Positions 48,540 through 62,279 of a stretch of 64,000 nt of DNA are shown in pieces. Both the position numbers and the translations under genes were made by a program. The notes beneath the pieces were generated by a model that made no database searches, had not been told where the DNA came from, and saw only the letters and a list, made by a program, of their open reading frames with translations. How positions within the stretch are numbered: the stretch's first letter is position 1; every line of letters starts with the position of its first letter. The stretch covers positions 1 to 64,000 of the forward strand of contig QEYB01000486.1 in assembly GCA_017562135.1 (NCBI GenBank), written 5' to 3'. The stretch is from Dipylidium caninum. Lineage: Eukaryota; Platyhelminthes; Cestoda; Cyclophyllidea; Dipylidiidae.

Positions 48540-49950
48540 CGTAACAGAAGGCGGTAAGATGGCATGAGATGGGGTGGGAATGAAATGGGGCATGCGATTG
48601 GCTTCCGTTGGCGCCGACCAGCTTGCCCTATCTTGAGTAGCAGGATCACTTCACATGGTAATTTCAACAAATAACTTCAATCAACAGATGTGAGTCAATT
48701 ACCACAGCCAGTGTTAGGTCATGACCATATTGGCCAACTTCGTTGCAAGTCATTTGACTGCATTTGTCAGCCCAAAAAAGGAGACAGTCTCTACAGTGGA
48801 CATCCGTCGCATTCCACTTTTCCTTAACCGGTAGAAGTGAAAATCCTCTACTAGACTCGCAACTTTGGTGCTGAAGGCTGATCATATGACAGTTGGAATT
48901 GTAGGGCGAAATGAAAGGGACTTCTTCAACAAAGTGCACTTTCCAAGAATTGATCGTCAACACGGTGTTTTACTGTCTTCAGGTTCGAGGTTGCGAAGAT
49001 GCCACCTCTTCAGGCAAGATGGTACACTGCTTCTACCATCTGCGCGACATTCGACGATTTCAAATGTACCGGAATCTATCTTGCTCCTACTGTCTTCGAG
49101 TGTGTAATCAACTTCACCTGATGGTTCTGTTTATCTGTGATCGGCAGTCTTCCACGGAAAGGTCTGGAGCATGCAACTAGGAGTTTCGCAACTACAACAT
49201 TATGTAACTATTTTTCATAACTGCGGATAATAGTTTCCCTCAACGAGCCTGCATAGGAGGCATGTCCGTCAATCTGAAGTCATCGTCTTTCTGCAAAGGA
49301 ATGGCCAATTAGCGTGATGATCTGGCCAAGGGGAAGTGGTGAAGGGAGGGGCAAATAAGAGGCTAGGCCTAATGGGAGACACAAATTCACACGTTCAACG
49401 TATGGAAGCGTAACTGAAAATACCTTCTATTTGTCGCATGCGACAAGATGATTGTAGGAGCATCGGTTAATTCCATTTGCTGAATAAGTCAGCGAAAAAT
49501 ATTTAGCAGTGACATCGGGATAAGCAGCATATTCCCTCTTGATTTAAATGAACGCATCGTTGGATAGCATTAGGCGAAGAACAACAGACAGTGGAAATGG
49601 AAACAGCTTTTGCTATTTAAAAACTACCTCGGATAAAAAATGGAATGATGGCATGTCTTAGAAATCATATGACCTCTACATTGCATATATTTATAGTTAG
49701 TCTGCTATAAACAAAGTCAACTTAGAGTACCGAATTCACCAACACCACCCTAATCGTCCTTTTGTACGATGTGTATACTTGAAATGCAGATCATTCCCTA
49801 CTGTATAGCAATTAAAATGCCTGATGGAAATATCATCGAGTGCTCAATTTGAAGTCCACAATGCCTCCTCAAAAAACGATTCCTAAGTGAACTTTTTTCC
49901 AGGCCAATTGAAGACTAATTTATTGCAAGTGTGAGCCACAAAATAGTTTG
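48540..49950. other. No gene recognised
   Basis: Part of the mosaic. Several short frames on both strands overlap at 48664-49180 and none has a recognisable domain or splice structure. Confidence 0.35.
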
Positions 49951-49969
49951 CAATTGTTCTCATTTCCAG

Positions 49970-50720
49970 CTCAAATTATGTACTTTGGGACATTCGCCTG
50001 AAATGAGATACAAGAACGACTTACATCCATCGACATCATCATCCTATTCTTCAAAAATGACACTTTCCTGTACATAAAGCATTAACCCACTTTGTAGGCT
50101 ATGTCTGAGGATGATAGTGACGGCAATGCCCTGATCAGCCTTGACACTAGTGATGGTTAAAAGTACGAAAAGACCACATAGCTTTATTGGAACAGAGAGA
50201 TTAGCCTGGTGCACGGATGCAATTTATATCTTGAAGCCTGTTATGCCTCTGCCTTCACACATTGATGGCCAGTCTCAAACTCCACAGCAACTATACAATA
50301 TTGAACTGCAAAGTGGAGGACATTGTGTAGTAAGTTGAAGTGTATAGTGGCTAAGTGATGATGCAACGATAACGCAATTCAGTTCAATTTATTTATTATT
50401 TGGTTTTATCTATAAGGGGGGAAGCCGTGTGAAGACCTGCAAAGTAGCACCTTCAACCGATTAGCAGATGGTGACCAGGAACCTAATATGTGAGCCTTTC
50501 CAAAGCACCAACTATTCCTTTGAGAATAGTAGTGCCCTTGGCAGATGAGACTCCTAATGAGACAGACTCGAATTACCTCAATAGGTAAGACAGGAAGGCG
50601 TCAGTTTCACTGGAAGACACGTGAAAGAGAGCGGCAAATGGAAGAGCTGTAGACGATGAAGAAAGGAGGAAGTAGGGAATAGGATACCAAGATGAAGCGG
50701 TTGTACTATATGTACGTCCA
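49970..50720 (+). repeat. Inverted repeat pair, left copy
   Basis: Reverse-complement match to 56150-56930. ACATTCGCCTGAAATGAGAT, TATGTCTGAGGATGATAGTG, the TGGTGCACGGATGCAATTTA region and AGAGCTGTAGACGATG are shared in order. A short frame with MSEDDSD (start at 50102) is open in the other copy for 81 codons but is closed here after 18 codons. Confidence 0.85.
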
Positions 50721-50729
50721 TGATATCAG

Positions 50730-53040
50730 CCTTCATTTAATCCTTTCTTTGCCCACAAAATAACAGCATATATCTATTTCACTTTGTTGCGAATCACCAT
50801 GGGACCGATCGAGAGAGTTTGGAGGGCATAAGTAATGTCAGATTGCTCACCGCCCACCAATGTGTTTGTCTTTCGTGAAGTCGATAATCGAAGGACTGAC
50901 GAAAGAAAGCGGTGACAATCCTGCGGTGAACCAAGGCCTTTAAAGCAGATTACTGGTAAGAATCAGGAGACAATGAATTGAGTAGTGGAAAATGTCCAGA
51001 CGGTAGAACATGATAGTTTGCATAATTTGGATCCCGTTAACTAGACTGTTCTCCGTCCCATGAAATTTAAGCTCTATGTGGAACTCCTTTTCTCCTTGCT
51101 TACTTTAACTATAGCTGCGCCTCTACTACAGAGATTTTTAACTATCAGTCTCAGATGCAGCTTTTAAAGAACCCACATCCCGCCGCTGAGTGGATATTCT
51201 TAGTTGAATGTGTAGGACTGCTTCTACTTTATAAAGAAATAAGACATTCGAGGTCAGACGTCTTCGTGCTGATGATGGTGGGATTTAGTGTGTGTGGACA
51301 TTTGGTAGCTGGATCCTTTCTGGTAGTCTGGTCTGGACGACAATGGAAATAGAGATGTCGAGGCATCCGTTGCATTCGTCACATTATTATGCGTGAATGC
51401 GATGCCTCTCATTACACTGCATAACGCAGAGTGCAGACCTCAACTCTGAGGTGCGTGAGGACTGACGAGCAAACGTCGGAGATTTCTCCTCTCCCGTGCG
51501 TTAAGTTATGGAAGTGAGACAGCCCGTGAGTGTTAGTTAGGCTCGTCGTTTCTCTGGTGGCCACCAAATGGCGCTGCATTGCCAAAGGGAAATGAGGGTG
51601 ATGGCCAGCTTGAGGGTGCAAACAGCGAGGTAAAGCAGTAACGGGGAAGCATCGAGGCTTTTATATAAAAGACTGCGGAAAGCATGGTTGTGGAAAATTT
51701 AATTGTGTGGAGTGAGATCATATCTGAAGAGGCTTTGTGTAGACGAAAGTTTAGCTACTAATGAGCCATCAAGTCGGGTGTCGGAGAGGAGGTCGACGAG
51801 TAGTGGAAGGTGTGAATGCAATTCTTTCCCTGCTCGCAATGAGGACTACAACCTTTGGTTCAGCTTCGGCCGCTAGCACAGTAAAAGCGGTGAGTAAAGA
51901 AGGGCGGAAGGTACCCGTCTATTCCGTACGGAGAACACTTGATAATGCGCAGGATGGCAATACGCGATGGGGCAGATTACACCTTCGACGACTGAGGTTT
52001 AACTGTTGAGAAAATAATGTTAGGTTAAAATGGCGAGAATGACGTTTATTGGCTAAATTTTCTTCACTAGGGTAGATCAACGTATTTTAGACGCCGTCGC
52101 ATTTAATTTTCTTTGCTAATGTGCCTCATGCACTTATCGCCTGGACTGCGTCCTGCTACCTGACACTCGCGTCGCTCTGCTCAACAGAAGCATCTTTCAG
52201 TCCCGAGTAGCATGTATGCTCCTCTGCTATTGTCACTAGGGCAGACACATCTCTCGCACATGCCTAACCGTCTCCTTTTGAGCTGATAACTGCGGGTTTT
52301 TATCACCGTCATCCCCCTCACCCTGCACATATCTGCGCCACTGGGTTGCGGCTGACAAAATTGTTAAAAACCCCCGAGATTTCGCCCACACCCGCCGACC
52401 TGGATCAGGTTTCCTCCAGTGAGAAAATTCCATGTGATTTAATTCATCGCCTCGTCAAAATGTGCTCCATACACATTGCGTTCGAGTAGCGAACTACTGC
52501 TTTGAGAATTCCACTTTCTCTCCCAGAGCAACACATCGATATTACTCCCTTTAACCAAAACGTAGGCTTTTCGATCATGTAGTTGGCATCTCTGAAACAG
52601 CCTTCTTCATGTCGACGGCCCTCAATCTCCACCTAGCTAATGTGCGACAATTATGAGATTATCTCACTCTTCTACCTGCCGTCCCTTGAGGAACATGCAC
52701 TCATGATCAGACAAATTTTGAAAACACGGACAGCAAACACTTGAATGCTCTCCTTGTCAGCGTACTTCCTTTAAATTTCCCAGTATTGCTCCAGGGAACC
52801 GGTAATTTTTCTCAGTAAGTCGTTATCAATACTATCCTCAGACACTCTTTGTTGAGTTTTTGGAGCGAATGAAAAGATTTGAGTTCACCTTCTTCTGAAA
52901 CGTCGGTTAAGACAATCCCTCCTACGATGGAAGATCTTTGCCCCCAATTAAGAGCTGAACAATGGATTTCCACTTTCATCGAAAACGAAGTAATAAGGGG
53001 TCTAAACGAAGTAACACCTGAGATAAATGTAGAAATAGCA
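50730..53040. other. No gene recognised
   Basis: A TATATAAAAG element at 51661-51670 (itself palindromic) is followed by an ATG at 51684 that opens only 25 codons. Nothing else is supported. Confidence 0.35.
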
Positions 53041-53054
53041 CACAGCTCTGTAGC

Positions 53055-53560
53055 TTGAGAAACTGCGGTCTGGGGAGGAGGAGGGTAACAATGGCGTCAA
53101 CGGACTTTGAGCGGGGAGTTTTACTAGGTTTGAAAATTCATTCTAACTTGATTTCTCGCATCGTCTTACTCTTCAACAGCACTATCAGCCAACTCCTCAC
53201 CGGTAACAATCACGACAAGTGTTTCGAAATTAACTTCTATCATCCTCATATTGTCATGACATTAGTTGAGTGTCAAATTAAAATCTGCGAAAAGGACATG
53301 TCATTCACTTGAGACGGGCTTGCTATCTCACGCTTCCCGCAAATCAGACTGGCCTCACACGAGCCAGAGAGTTTGATAATTCGGATCTGTCTCAACATGG
53401 CTGCCCTTTTTTTACCTGGGCACATCCATACTGCCTCATTCCAGGTCAGTTGTCAATGCAGGTGACATAGAGAAGCAGGTAATTAACATCGCTTTTTCAG
53501 AACAATTGCTGTGGCCAGTACCTGCCACGCGAGAGCAACTTGAGTGGGATGGTCCGATAT
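53055..53560 (+). pseudogene. Exon-like repeat fragment, family Y copy 2
   Basis: An 85-codon frame with NSTISQLLTGNNHDKCF at 53175-53225 ends in TGA. It is the best-preserved of three copies; the others are at 44880-45310 (inverted) and 61351-61425. DNA similarity to the inverted copy extends to about 53560 (shared CTGTCTCAACATG and GACATAGAGAAGCA), well past the stop, so the duplicated unit is larger than the frame. No domain is recognised. Confidence 0.5.
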
Positions 53561-53749
53561 GTGTTTTGATTTCAGCTGCCCATTTGTGAGCTCGAATGGT
53601 CTATTCGACGAGTGATGAGACAGCCAATACCCTTTCACGAGTGCTTATCCATTCTTCCCTTCTTTCACGCCAAGCAATTGGACAGGCATCTCCTGACCGA
53701 CATTTAGAAGTGTGCCCCATTATACCCCCTTTAGTATCTTCGCCACAGA

Positions 53750-54140
53750 TATGTGAAATATGATCAGCGGGACATCGCAGCAGTCAAATGAAGCATCTAC
53801 ACTTTGAGGGATCGCAGCTTTCCACCCTATCACACAAAAATTAACGGTCAAATTGAAGACGAAATAAGTTCTCTCTATTTTTACACCTTTAAAATCTTAA
53901 GCAATGACTAACAAGACAGAATTTCCAAGCACCTATGAAGGACAAATAAAGTATATTTACATTTAGCCACGTAGGAACAGGGCAGCGGGAAGGCAGACGA
54001 GGCGACTGAGCCTACTTCTACATCTCGACTGAAATATTCAAGTTACCTAAATGCATGTTGCTTTCATTTCTAAAACAATTTGAAATAGTGCTTTGCATTC
54101 CATGGGGTGTGCAATCGATTTTCGGGATACCTCCTGGGGA
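53750..54140 (+). repeat. Segmental repeat, direct copy of 59450-59800
   Basis: Shared in order: GGACATCGCAG-AGTCAA, GAAGCA-C, ACAAAAATTA or GAAAAATGGA, CAAGACAGAATT or AAAAGACAGAATT, and GTGCTTT. No gene is recognised. Confidence 0.7.
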
Positions 54141-54559
54141 ATCATTTTCCACGTGTCTCCCCTTGCAGATGATTGAAAGTTAATTCATATGCGTGCAGTC
54201 TGAATGAAGGAGGTTGTCTCACCTAATTACAATATGTTCCAAGCGATTGTGTGCGAATGGACGCCTAATCGTACCTGCGGGTGTTATGCTCTCACTGGTA
54301 GAGACTTCTGACAAGGAGAAGCGTTTATTTGTCCAATTGTTGCAGCATTGCAGGAGATAGACGCAGTTATTCACCTTCAAAATTCCGCAGTGTGGTCATA
54401 GTGGCAAGTCTGAATAGGCACCTTTGACGAAGGTGACTGGAGTGACGGAGGTGCTGAAGTTGCGTGTCTAGCGTGTGTCACGCAGTGGAACGAATTGGAG
54501 AGCCAACGAATATAGAATTTTGTTAACTTCATGATGTGTTCTCCCTACTTATTTGAGGG

Positions 54560-55000
54560 CGGAAGAAGGATAATTTGAGAGACGCGACTGGACAAATTCT
54601 GTACATTCACCACTCCTCACAAATCTGCTATTACCGTAGCGGATATAAATTGCCAAAATGCTCAATGAGGTAGAATTCGATGTTACCTGAGAATGCACTG
54701 TTCAACGGTAAACCATAAGAAACGTGGGCATTCATTCCGTAGAAAGTGTAACTCGTTCCAGTATTTTCTTTCAGCTCTCAATGAGATTCAGAAGATCTGT
54801 TTGATTATGACACAGATAAGATAAGGAACATTTTTGCACAGCGTTTGGCACTAGAGCTCTGTCGGCATGGTGAAATATTTTCTTTCAGTTGCACAGTGAG
54901 TAGGTTAAAAGTGAGGCTTTAGGAGGATTGCTAACAATTAGGATTGCTTACTGCTTTGGATGGGCAGATGCAAACACTTGACCTGCCACGCAGATCTCCG
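54560..55000 (+). repeat. Segmental repeat, direct copy of 62880-63400
   Basis: Shared in order: TGAGAGACGCGA then GACAAATTCTGT, TGAGAATGCA-TG, and AGATCTGTTTGATTAT or ATCTTGTCTGATTAT, followed by ACAGAGATA-type sequence. No gene is recognised. Confidence 0.7.
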
Positions 55001-55009
55001 CTTGATCCA

Positions 55010-56140
55010 TATATCGCTGAGTAAATTGCGGTTGAGCATCACTGTAATTTTCATGCTTTGGCTTTTATAATAAGGTGGAGTCTCCCTCAGAGCAGCACAT
55101 TTTTCTAATTTCCTGCTCAGAGTGTCTCCACAATCAGCCAACTCTGCGCTTTTGTGGCTAGTAGTGCCAAACGTTGGTCACCTGGCGTCAGTCGTGGTGG
55201 GTAGTGGGAGTGGCGAGGATAGGGGCCACGTTCGATTGCTGACAACTCACTAATGACTTCAATGTTCGTGAAATAGGCAGTGTAGTAGCTGGCAATTGCA
55301 CATAGTGGCAGTTTTTGGATGAAGTTGAGGTGTTTATAGCGGATTAATGGCAGGATCTCAGACAGAATGCTCTCGGCCCTGGAGAATTTGTGACGCCAGA
55401 ACTCGTTCTAATGTATAAACAAAATCTTGTTTCTATTGTTGGCCGCCCTTTCATAGAAATTATGTTATTTCGCTTCATCCTTCTCTACCCTCTTTTTCAT
55501 CGTCACTACGGCGGATAATCAAAATCACCAGATACCGGCTGCACACGGAAGCAGTATTTGCAAGGAAAAGAAGAAAAGGAAATGTAAAATATCCGTGGCG
55601 ATGATGACAAAATCATCAAACAACGCATATATGAATGGACTGTGATAATTGCCTTGCCGCGTTAAACTAAATTTAACGGCTAATGTGGGAAGTGAAATAG
55701 ATTTTCCTTCTTCAAAATTTTAGCAACCTGCAGGCGGGCAGAGCGTAAGACTGGTGCAGGCAATTCGTGGTTGCATAAGAGAGAACTTGTAATGGGGTTT
55801 GGAAAGGCAAGGGCAAGGGGAGTAGGAGCAACTTGAGTACACCCGACTGGTTCCCGTCTCTCATAGAGAGAAAACACCTGTCAGCTAAGTGACGCAGGAG
55901 AGCTAATAGCAGCAGTCGCCAGATAAAAATACAAGGGAGTAGTCAGGCCCTAACAAATTGTGGAAATAAAACAAACAGTTCATGTGGGGACACGAAATGT
56001 TGGTAATCGTCCAAATGTCAGAATGAGCCAATTGATGATCATGAGAGCTGGAAGGTGGAGAAGAAATAGTTAATTGTGAAAGTACAAATTATTTAATGAA
56101 GGTTGATTTCACAGATGTACATATAATGCAAATGCTTTAT
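55010..56140. other. No gene recognised
   Basis: Only short frames without domains are present. Confidence 0.35.
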
Positions 56141-56149
56141 CACGACAAG

Positions 56150-56930
56150 CCGTCCCTTAGTTGTCCAACTTTTCCATCGTCTACAGCTCTTCTCTCTGCT
56201 GCTGCTCTCATTCACGTGTCTCCCAGTGAAACACCACTGACGCCTTTCCCTCTTACCCATTGAGGTTATTCGAGTCTGTGCTATTAGGTGTCCCCTTTCT
56301 CAAGGACACAACTATTTCCAAAGACATCGTTGGTTATTTGGAAATGCTCCAAAATTGGCATCATGTTCGCCACATGCTATGCGGTTGAAGGAGACACTTT
56401 GCTTTAACTGCAAAAACCGAGGCATAAATTCTCACATGTGCAACCAATTCCCCCCTTGCCTTTCTTCCCCTTCCCAGATACTACCAAAGAATTAATAAAC
56501 TCCGCTGAATTGTATTATCTTTGCTTTGTCATTTAGCGCTATACACTTCCCGTTTCTACTAAATGACCTCTACTTTGCAGCCCAACGTTGCGTATTTGCT
56601 GTGGAACTTGAGAGTGTCCACCAATGTGTGAATTTAGAGGCACAACATGTTTCAAGGTATAAATTGCATCCGTGCCCCAAACTGACCCCTCTGTTCTTCG
56701 AAAGCAATGTGGTCTCTCCTGCTCTTTCTCTCCACTAGTCTCAAGTTTGGTCAGGCCAATGTCGTCACTATCATCCTCAGACATAACCTACACAGTGAGT
56801 TATTGTTAAATATACAGGAAAGTGCAATTCCCGAATAAGTAGTCAGAGTATTAGTGCAAGTGGATGTAAATCCTTCCTGCATCTCATTTCAGGCGAATGT
56901 CTCAAAGTACGTAGTCTGACTGCATAACCA
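56150..56930 (-). repeat. Inverted repeat pair, right copy
   Basis: Reverse-complement counterpart of 49970-50720. On the minus strand an 81-codon frame from 56784 (MSEDDSDDIGLTKLETSGEK at its start) is open here but closed by a stop after 18 codons in the other copy, although the amino-acid similarity resumes in another frame there. This could be a former acidic exon. No domain is recognised. Confidence 0.85.
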
Positions 56931-57239
56931 GTCAGTACCATTGCCAACTACCTTGTGGCTTGCACTTACAATAAATTGGTTTTTAAGTGGCCTCGACAAG
57001 AGTTCACCTGGCAAACGTTTTCCGAGGGGGAATCATGGACTTCTGCTTGCACACTTTATGGATTGTTAAGCAACCTCTTTAATTGCCTCTCAGTGCGGAA
57101 GAACCTACGTTTCAACTACTCACATGGGTCAAGTGGTCGATTTACGTAGCGTCGCTGAATTGACCGCCTTATATTATTAGGATTCCACATGAGTTCTTAA
57201 GACATGCTATAAATATCTTTCTTTTATTTGGTAAAAAAA

Positions 57240-57464
57240 TTTGAAATAGCGGAAGCTTTCTCTATCTCCACACTATCTGTTGATGTTGGTTTGATTCTGT
57301 ACGATGACGGGTTTGTTCAAATCAAGAGGGGGTCTGTCGCTCATCCAGATGTCACTGCCAAGCATATTTCACTGCCCTACGCAGCGGATGAACTTAACCA
57401 GGTTATATGCGATGCACTTCAGACGATTCTCCTAAGATCATCCCGTTACATACAGCAAATAGAA
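57240..57464 (+). pseudogene. Exon-like repeat fragment, family X copy 2
   Basis: The open stretch reads GLILYDDGFVQIKRGS, then TAKHISLPYAADE, and ends at AATAGAAG/GTATGT, a good donor. It matches the minus-strand fragment at 41237-41460 at protein and DNA level, including the donor position. An acceptor candidate (GAAATAG) precedes it. No neighbouring exon could be joined. Confidence 0.45.
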
Positions 57465-57509
57465 GGTATGTCCCAGTTGTGCTTTTATATGTTCAATGAG
57501 TGATGTTGT

Positions 57510-58600
57510 ACTGCTCACGGGACCCCGGTTTCACCCCTTTCTGTGTCTCCCACATGGCCAGACGATCACACTCATTGATCATTTCTCTGCAGAGGGTGAA
57601 TGATTCTAAGCTGACGAATATGCCTCTATGTAGGCACGTTGAGGAAAACTAATAGCCTAAACCCCGAAAGACATCTGTTTATCTGAGGAATCTATCATGG
57701 CTACGAATACTCCTATTTGCATGTTGTAATCCTTGCTCTCTCACAGTCCGCCGGTCAGAAGTTAACAGATCCATCTAGTGGAGGTGGTGAGCACTCTAAG
57801 CCAGTACTAGCAAGATATTTTCCAACAGATGTGAAGTCGCCGAATGTCATGAGGACGGTAGAAGCACTGGTTCACCTTATGTAACAAGGTGACTTTTGCC
57901 CCTTTCCTACCTAAAGGAAGCTAGTGAAAAAGTTGGGGGTAGCACTGGTAGATATAATCCATAAACTGTGTCTCACTAATCTTTTTCATTCCGTCATATG
58001 ACTCCAACGATCTGTTTGAAAATGGCAAGAAATAATGAAAAAATAATTTAGTCCAATTTTCAGCGCAAAAACTGTATCAGCCTCCCATAATCTTTTTCAA
58101 TTGCTTTGTTTAAGGATGAATAGAATGCATGTCATGCGTGTGAGAAATTTTTGAAATGGTAAGTTTTGGAATTGTTGCAACTGTGGGAACTCTACCATCT
58201 TGGGTCGACAAATGCACTCATGTGGACTGTCACAAGGTTGCCCAATAGAGTTAAAGATGGCTGAGTAAATTATAGGGCATAACTGTAGACAGACTCATTT
58301 ATAGACCAAGGTTCTGTCATGGGAGCATCGGTCTGGGTGATTCTACTACTTCAAAAAAGGGTTCTTTAGCCCATGTCTACGGAGGTTAGTCGCATTGCTT
58401 CATATCACATCGCGGAGATTCGCATGCATGCAACCTTTACATACACAAGATTAAGAAATATGACTTTGACCTACTAATTATCCTATTAGCTTCACAGGAT
58501 CCGGAGGAATTCTATAAGGCAATGGAAAACTTGGTTAGTCAATTACTTGCACATATGTGTGTAAATTCTCGCCCTTATTTCCTCTTATTCCACCACAATA
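57510..58600. other. No gene recognised
   Basis: No supported gene or repeat was identified. Confidence 0.35.
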
Positions 58601-58609
58601 CCTCCTGTC

Positions 58610-59720
58610 ACGACGTACGCGCAGGGTAGTGCCGATTTGTTGCGATAAGGTTCCGGTAATGTGAGTTGCGTAAATTTACTACGTACATATGCGAGTAAAT
58701 TTATCCAAATAGAAAAAAAATAAGAGCATTCGGGGCCGACAAATTTTGGCAGATGTGTCTATGGAGGGGTGATTTGTTACCGCTAATTATTCCTTGTACT
58801 TTTTTCTCCCTAAGTTCTTAACGATGTACCAGTAAACTGACTCTCCTTCAACGGGACTCTAGAGGTGTGTAGCTGGGGTGACTGTCGTTACGAAAAAAGC
58901 ATACTTATCTAACGCTGGGCCGTAATTAATTGCCACGTGGACGTGCAAAAGTTATTACAATTGCTTCTAAGGGCTGCGATCGTTTCCTCCGTAAATCATA
59001 CAAAGTACACTTCCTAATGCCAGTGAGAAATGTGGTGACAGAAGGGAAGACACTGTAACAGTTGAGCCCTTTCATGAGTCCGACATACGGACCATACTCA
59101 GAGGACCTACGTGAACAACACCAATCAATGGGTCTGACGACCGCCGGACCTCAGACTTCATTAGAATAATCGACGAGGTGCCATTTGGAGTATTTGTAGC
59201 CTTAACGCTTTTCTCCCTAGGCACTATTCCGGTCTGATTAAGGACATTATAGCGCCACGCAAGTCAAATGGTAATGAGAGAAAGAAGCGATAAGCAAGTC
59301 CAGGCAGCAGCATGCCCTTATGGTCAAGGCATTCCCTTATTCTTCCATATGTTAACACTAATGTACACGTCCCTTTTTCTGCATAAAACACGATGGCTTT
59401 AGGTGAATCCCTTGCGGTATACCCAATTTAAATCCCTTTTAGCTCCTTCTCCACAGATTTATGGAATATGCTTGGCAGGACATCGCAGTAGTCAATGGAA
59501 GCACCATCGATTTGAAGAGCCGCACCGTTCTACATAATCGTATGAAGGAAAAATGGACGACGGAGTAAGATCTCTTTCCTCTTAAATCTGTAGAAACTCT
59601 CCAAATGGCTCAAAAGACAGAATTACCCAACCCTTGTGAGAGACAAATAGAGGATAATAACATTTTGTCAAATGGGAGTAGGATAAAGAGAAGGCAAACC
59701 AAATAACACAACCGACTTCT
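58610..59720 (+). repeat. Segmental repeat, inverted copy of 47550-48530
   Basis: See the partner entry; landmarks occur in reversed order and orientation. The 3' part also carries the repeat shared with 53750-54140. Confidence 0.75.
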
Positions 59721-60229
59721 ACACCTCTACTGAAATAGTTGACTAATGAAAATAGAATTTACTTCTAACCCTAAAGCAATTAACCATGGTGCTTTACGTG
59801 AAGGGAAGTGAAGTTCTCAGCTCAACTTGTTAAGTCGGCAGATTTATCGTCGTCACATTAGAAGTCATTCTTATTCACATTCCCACCTTGATTCCAACCT
59901 AGGTCTCACCATCAAACTCGCTAATATTGCAGATAAGTGGTATCCGCAAAGCCTCTACCGCCATCACACAGACATACTATCTCATTCCCCCTCGTGTACG
60001 AGTGCGAATGACGTCGGCGCTAGGGCATTGCTGAAAGACTATCGCTAAGCGCAGCTATTACTTAACTGAGTTGCGGTAGTATTCGCATCACAACACCAAA
60101 ATGCCCGACTGATATCACTTCAATGCATGATAATGTTGAAGGTATAAAACAACGACTTCTTACACACGCGTCTTGTGTTCTCGGAAGGCGAGATGGGATC
60201 TGCGACCGGTTAAATCGTATTCTCCCTAA

Positions 60230-62210
60230 TGCGCTCCATTCAAATGTCAGATGTCACTTCTACGAACATACGTGTGGCAGCAGTTCTTAATGCTGGCATG
60301 TGGCCTGGTGTGCCGCAGACACTTAACAACGCCAATCGCATGCTTCTACATACTAATAGTCTACGCATTCTGCTCACGTCCATTCAACACCGGATTACGC
60401 ATAGACATCACATTCCTCATCAAATGAGGAGAAGATAAAACACACCTGCAACACCAAAAAGTTGAATGAGATAAACGACTGGGAAAATGGGCAATGTAAT
60501 GAACCGTGGTGGAAGGGAATGAAGAAATAGGGCGACTTCCGGCGTTCGGTTGCATTGGGAATCTGGTAGCAGGAAATTAATGATAATTCTATTAGTGGAT
60601 TAAGTCACATGAATTTCTTCTCTTTAATTTTCAGGGCCTTGTACCATTCCGCTCTGAGACAATGCAATAAGCACAAATAGAGGGTTGCTAAAGCGCCAAC
60701 AGAGTGCGCAGTGGACTCAGGATAGGACGAATGTTAATTGATATGGAGCTCGAATGCGCGCAACTGTCAGGGGTTAGTTGATTTGAGCGTGGATATTACC
60801 ACTCTGGTGAAAATGTTTGACGAAGAAACACTACTTTTCCGAAGACAGGGGCGATTATGACACCGAACCCTGACAAGGCGTTTCGACTGTCCTACGACGC
60901 TCAGGAGATGCCTGCTCCAATGGTGGATGTCAGAGGAGGAAAGAATGATTAACCACACATGAAGCGATATTGGCTGTCGGGTCTCTCGTCGAATAGCCCA
61001 TTCAAGCTCACAATGATCATCCGATCCACAAGGGAACGTTTAAAAGTATTGTTGGGACCCAAAATACACATTGCGCCACTACGATCTGTGTGCTATCGCA
61101 TATCATTTACTAGCCACAACAATCGTTTTGGTAAAGCGATGGTAATTACGTTCAACTGAATTAACAATTGGCCTGGCACGAGACGGTGAAGATGTACCCA
61201 AGTAAAGGAGGCAGTCATTTTGGAACAGATTCAGTTTGAAATACGTGGTGTGAGGTAGCAAGCTCGTATCACGGGAAACGAGTGAATAACACGCCTTATC
61301 TGCCGATTTTAACGTGACAATTAACCGATGTCGATGTTGATGAGAGTATGCTAGAATTTAATGTCGAAACACCTGTGGTGGCTATTACCGGTCAGGGTTT
61401 TGCCGATTGTGATGTAGAAGTTAAGACAATGAGGTCTTACTGACACACTGTGAGTAGGGTTAAAATGAATTTGGAATAAATATTTAAATCCAGTCGTCCT
61501 TGCTACACAAAACCCCTTAACGACACATTTGGCCTGCCTCGCTACCGCGAGCGACCAGTCAGGCCAATGCGATGTTCCTAACATTTAACCTATAGTGTTA
61601 CTTCCTTTGGAACCTTTTAATACGTCTCATGCGGTTTGGGTGTAATTTGCTGATGGAAAGCATTATGTGAACTATGAAGTTAGAACCCTTATTCACCTCT
61701 AATAAAATGAGGCAGAGATGCTCCATCGTTGTATCGATTGTCCCAACGCGACGTAGCCGACGCGGAGAAGTCATGGTGCTCTACTCCTACATCCGTGCAT
61801 ACTGTTATTAAAAGATCGGGCAAAGCAGAAGAATGCAGCGCCCTTATCCCATTCATGCCCTCTTTGAATCAACTAAGAGTGCGAGGGGGTATCGTTGATA
61901 TCGACTGTCCGAAAAGTATTATCGATGCCCGAAGAAACACAAGGCAATTTGAAGGAAGCACGTTTAAGAGGGAGAGCATTCAAGTGTATATTATCTCTGT
62001 GTCGCTCTTTTATTTTTGAGCGGGATAAGCATAGTACTATCGAAATATTGAGGTAGTGTCAAAAGCACTCATGGAATTAGATCATGAAGAGGGCTGGTTC
62101 AGAGTTCCAGTCACAACAGCGATATACCTACGCATGGTTTAAACGGCTAGTAATGGGGGAAGTAATTCACAGGGAAGCGAGCAGGAATCTCAGAAATAGC
62201 AGTTCCCTTA
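60230..62210 (+). repeat. Segmental duplication copy 2 (about 1.95 kb)
   Basis: Direct, diverged twin of 44150-46100. It includes the shortest family Y fragment (minus strand, 61351-61425). No complete reading frame is shared between the copies. Confidence 0.85.
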
Positions 62211-62279
62211 ATCAAATCCTATTATATGGACTTAAGTACGGTTTGGAACACGCAAAGAAATGGACAAGGAGAGTTGTCT

